Shown here piece by piece: positions 13,299 through 14,323 of a DNA stretch of 14,323 nt. The position numbers were made by a program, and so were the translations under genes. The stretch's first letter is position 1. The number at the start of each line of letters is the position of its first letter. The stretch lies in NCBI GenBank assembly GCA_035570275.1, contig DATMNI010000351.1:1-14323 (forward strand), written 5' to 3'. The DNA comes from DATMNI01 sp035570275 (lineage in GTDB: Bacteria; Acidobacteriota; Terriglobia; Bryobacterales; Bryobacteraceae). The notes under the pieces were generated by a model. It ran no database searches, had not been told where the DNA came from, and saw only the letters and a program-made list of their open reading frames with translations.

Positions 13299-14323
13299 AT
13301 GTCCAGGCAACGTCGCCTCATGCTCCTGACCGGAATAGCATTTGCGCTGGGATACAGCGCCTCGGTCAGCTATGCACAGCAGGTCTTCGGCAGTATTTTT
13401 GGCACCGTAACGGATCCGGCAGGGTCCATTGTGGTCAACGCAAAAGTAACCATTACGGACACAAACAAGGGCACCGTATTCGAGGTCACGACGGATTCGG
13501 CGGGCACCTACATCAAAAGGCAACTGATTCCGGACACCTATACCGTGGTCATTGAAGCCCCCGGTTTCTCGAAGGTCGCGTCCGGCAATCTGGAAGTTCA
13601 CGTGGACGAATCGGCCCGCTACGACGCGCGGATGACAGTCGGCGACGTGTCCACGCAAGTGGAAGTGACGGCGGCGGCGCCTTTGCTGCAGTCCGACCGC
13701 GCCGATGTGGCGCAGACGTTTTCGTCCAAGCAGATCAACGACCTGCCGAATATCGGACGCAACCTGCAGTCGATGGAACTGTTGCAGCCCGGTTCGGCGA
13801 AATTGGGCTGGCAGCATGCCTCCGACGAGAACCCGCAGAACAGCGTGCAGATGGTTGTCAACGGCCAGTTGTTCGATTCGATGGGCTACGAACTGGACGG
13901 CACCACGAATCAGGATCCCATTCTGGGGATCATCGTCATCAACCCGACGTTCGACTCGGTTTCCGAAGTCAAACAGTCGCTGCAAAACTTCGACGCCGAA
14001 TTCTCGTACGTGGGCGGAGGCATGGCGTCGTACTCCACCAAGTCCGGCACCAACGCCTTCCATGGGGATGTTTTCGAATACCTGCAGCTCAATACCCCGG
14101 GGTTCACCACCTTCGCGGCCAATCCCTTCAACGGGCTGCCGCCAGCTACTTACCGGCAGAATCAGTTTGGCGGCTCGTCCGGCGGCCGGATCATCAAAGA
14201 CAAGCTGTTCTTCTTCGGCGACATGCAGTTCAACCGGCAGTCGCAAGGGGCCGCAGTGGTTACCAGCGTACCTACCGCCCTGAACCGCAGCGGCAATTTC
14301 AGCGACTGGCTGGCCTTTAACAA
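13299..14323 (+). CDS. TonB-dependent receptor with carboxypeptidase-regulatory-like domain, partial (3' end beyond the right edge)
   Basis: The ATG at 13299 follows GAGGGAG with an 8-base gap; 341 codons are open to the window edge. The signal peptide is MSRQRRLMLLTGIAFALGYS, cleaved about 26 after SYA. Residues about 31-118 form a CarboxypepD_reg-like beta sandwich (GTVTDPAGSIVVNAKVTITD, AGTYIKRQLIPDTYTVVIEA). The plug domain follows: VEVTAAAPLLQSDRADVAQT, then INDLPNIGRNLQSMELLQPG, VNGQLFDSMGYELDGTTNQD and SGTNAFHGDVFEYL. Barrel entry is signalled by NQFGGSSGGRIIKDKLFFFG. This is the outer-membrane, 'Oar-like' receptor class expanded in Acidobacteriota, usually over 1,000 residues, and taken to import large or plant- and protein-derived substrates using TonB energy. 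The substrate cannot be told. It has its own strong promoter, with a possible operator upstream. Confidence 0.93.
   Translation, partial: MSRQRRLMLLTGIAFALGYSASVSYAQQVFGSIFGTVTDPAGSIVVNAKVTITDTNKGTVFEVTTDSAGTYIKRQLIPDTYTVVIEAPGFSKVASGNLEVHVDESARYDARMTVGDVSTQVEVTAAAPLLQSDRADVAQTFSSKQINDLPNIGRNLQSMELLQPGSAKLGWQHASDENPQNSVQMVVNGQLFDSMGYELDGTTNQDPILGIIVINPTFDSVSEVKQSLQNFDAEFSYVGGGMASYSTKSGTNAFHGDVFEYLQLNTPGFTTFAANPFNGLPPATYRQNQFGGSSGGRIIKDKLFFFGDMQFNRQSQGAAVVTSVPTALNRSGNFSDWLAFN

Noticed and set aside
13245..14246. 333-codon minus-strand ORF at the right edge
   Set aside because: It is antisense to the TonB-dependent receptor, which has a ribosome binding site, signal peptide and clear domains.

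Overview
The window looks like an accessory but chromosomal stretch of a GC-rich member of the Acidobacteriota, most likely close to Bryobacterales/Solibacter. The basis is the gene content: two ATPase-less MacB/FtsX-type permeases of the acidobacterial 'ADOP' kind, a TonB-dependent receptor with a carboxypeptidase-regulatory-like N-terminal domain, paired exported TPR proteins, and an exported protein type common in that phylum. No rRNA, tRNA, CRISPR array or intact transposase was seen.

Layout. Positions 1-1229, minus strand: an ECF sigma factor followed, with a 4-base ATGA overlap, by a membrane-anchored zinc-type anti-sigma factor that runs off the left edge. Positions 1230-2289: mostly non-coding, with a short collagen-like ORF (probably a gene remnant) and an inverted pair of GC-rich short repeats. 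Positions 2290-4813, plus strand: DNA polymerase IV (dinB), then an exported protein with Gln-rich repeats, a glycine-zipper segment and a Tyr-Gly tail. Positions 5051-10827, plus strand: two ADOP permeases separated by an 0.8 kb gene graveyard that holds the 3' end of an XRE/HTH antitoxin-type gene (minus strand) abutting a frameshifted conserved gene of unknown function (plus strand). Positions 10863-13133: two divergently transcribed TPR genes whose shared intergenic region is filled by a symmetric REP/BIME-like palindrome array. Positions 13134-14323: an AT-rich promoter with a perfect inverted repeat, then the first 341 codons of a TonB-dependent receptor that leaves the right edge.

How the parts fit. 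The sigma/anti-sigma pair is a self-contained envelope-signalling switch. The ADOPs, TPR proteins, Tyr-Gly protein and TonB receptor are all envelope or export functions, but nothing ties them into one operon. The points most worth following are the palindrome array with compensatory base changes (11757-11918), the decayed antitoxin/unknown-gene junction (7577-8144), the in-frame 12-base repeat expansion inside the second ADOP (10096-10167) and the operator-like inverted repeat over the receptor promoter (13170-13208). I do not see a complete new multi-gene system.
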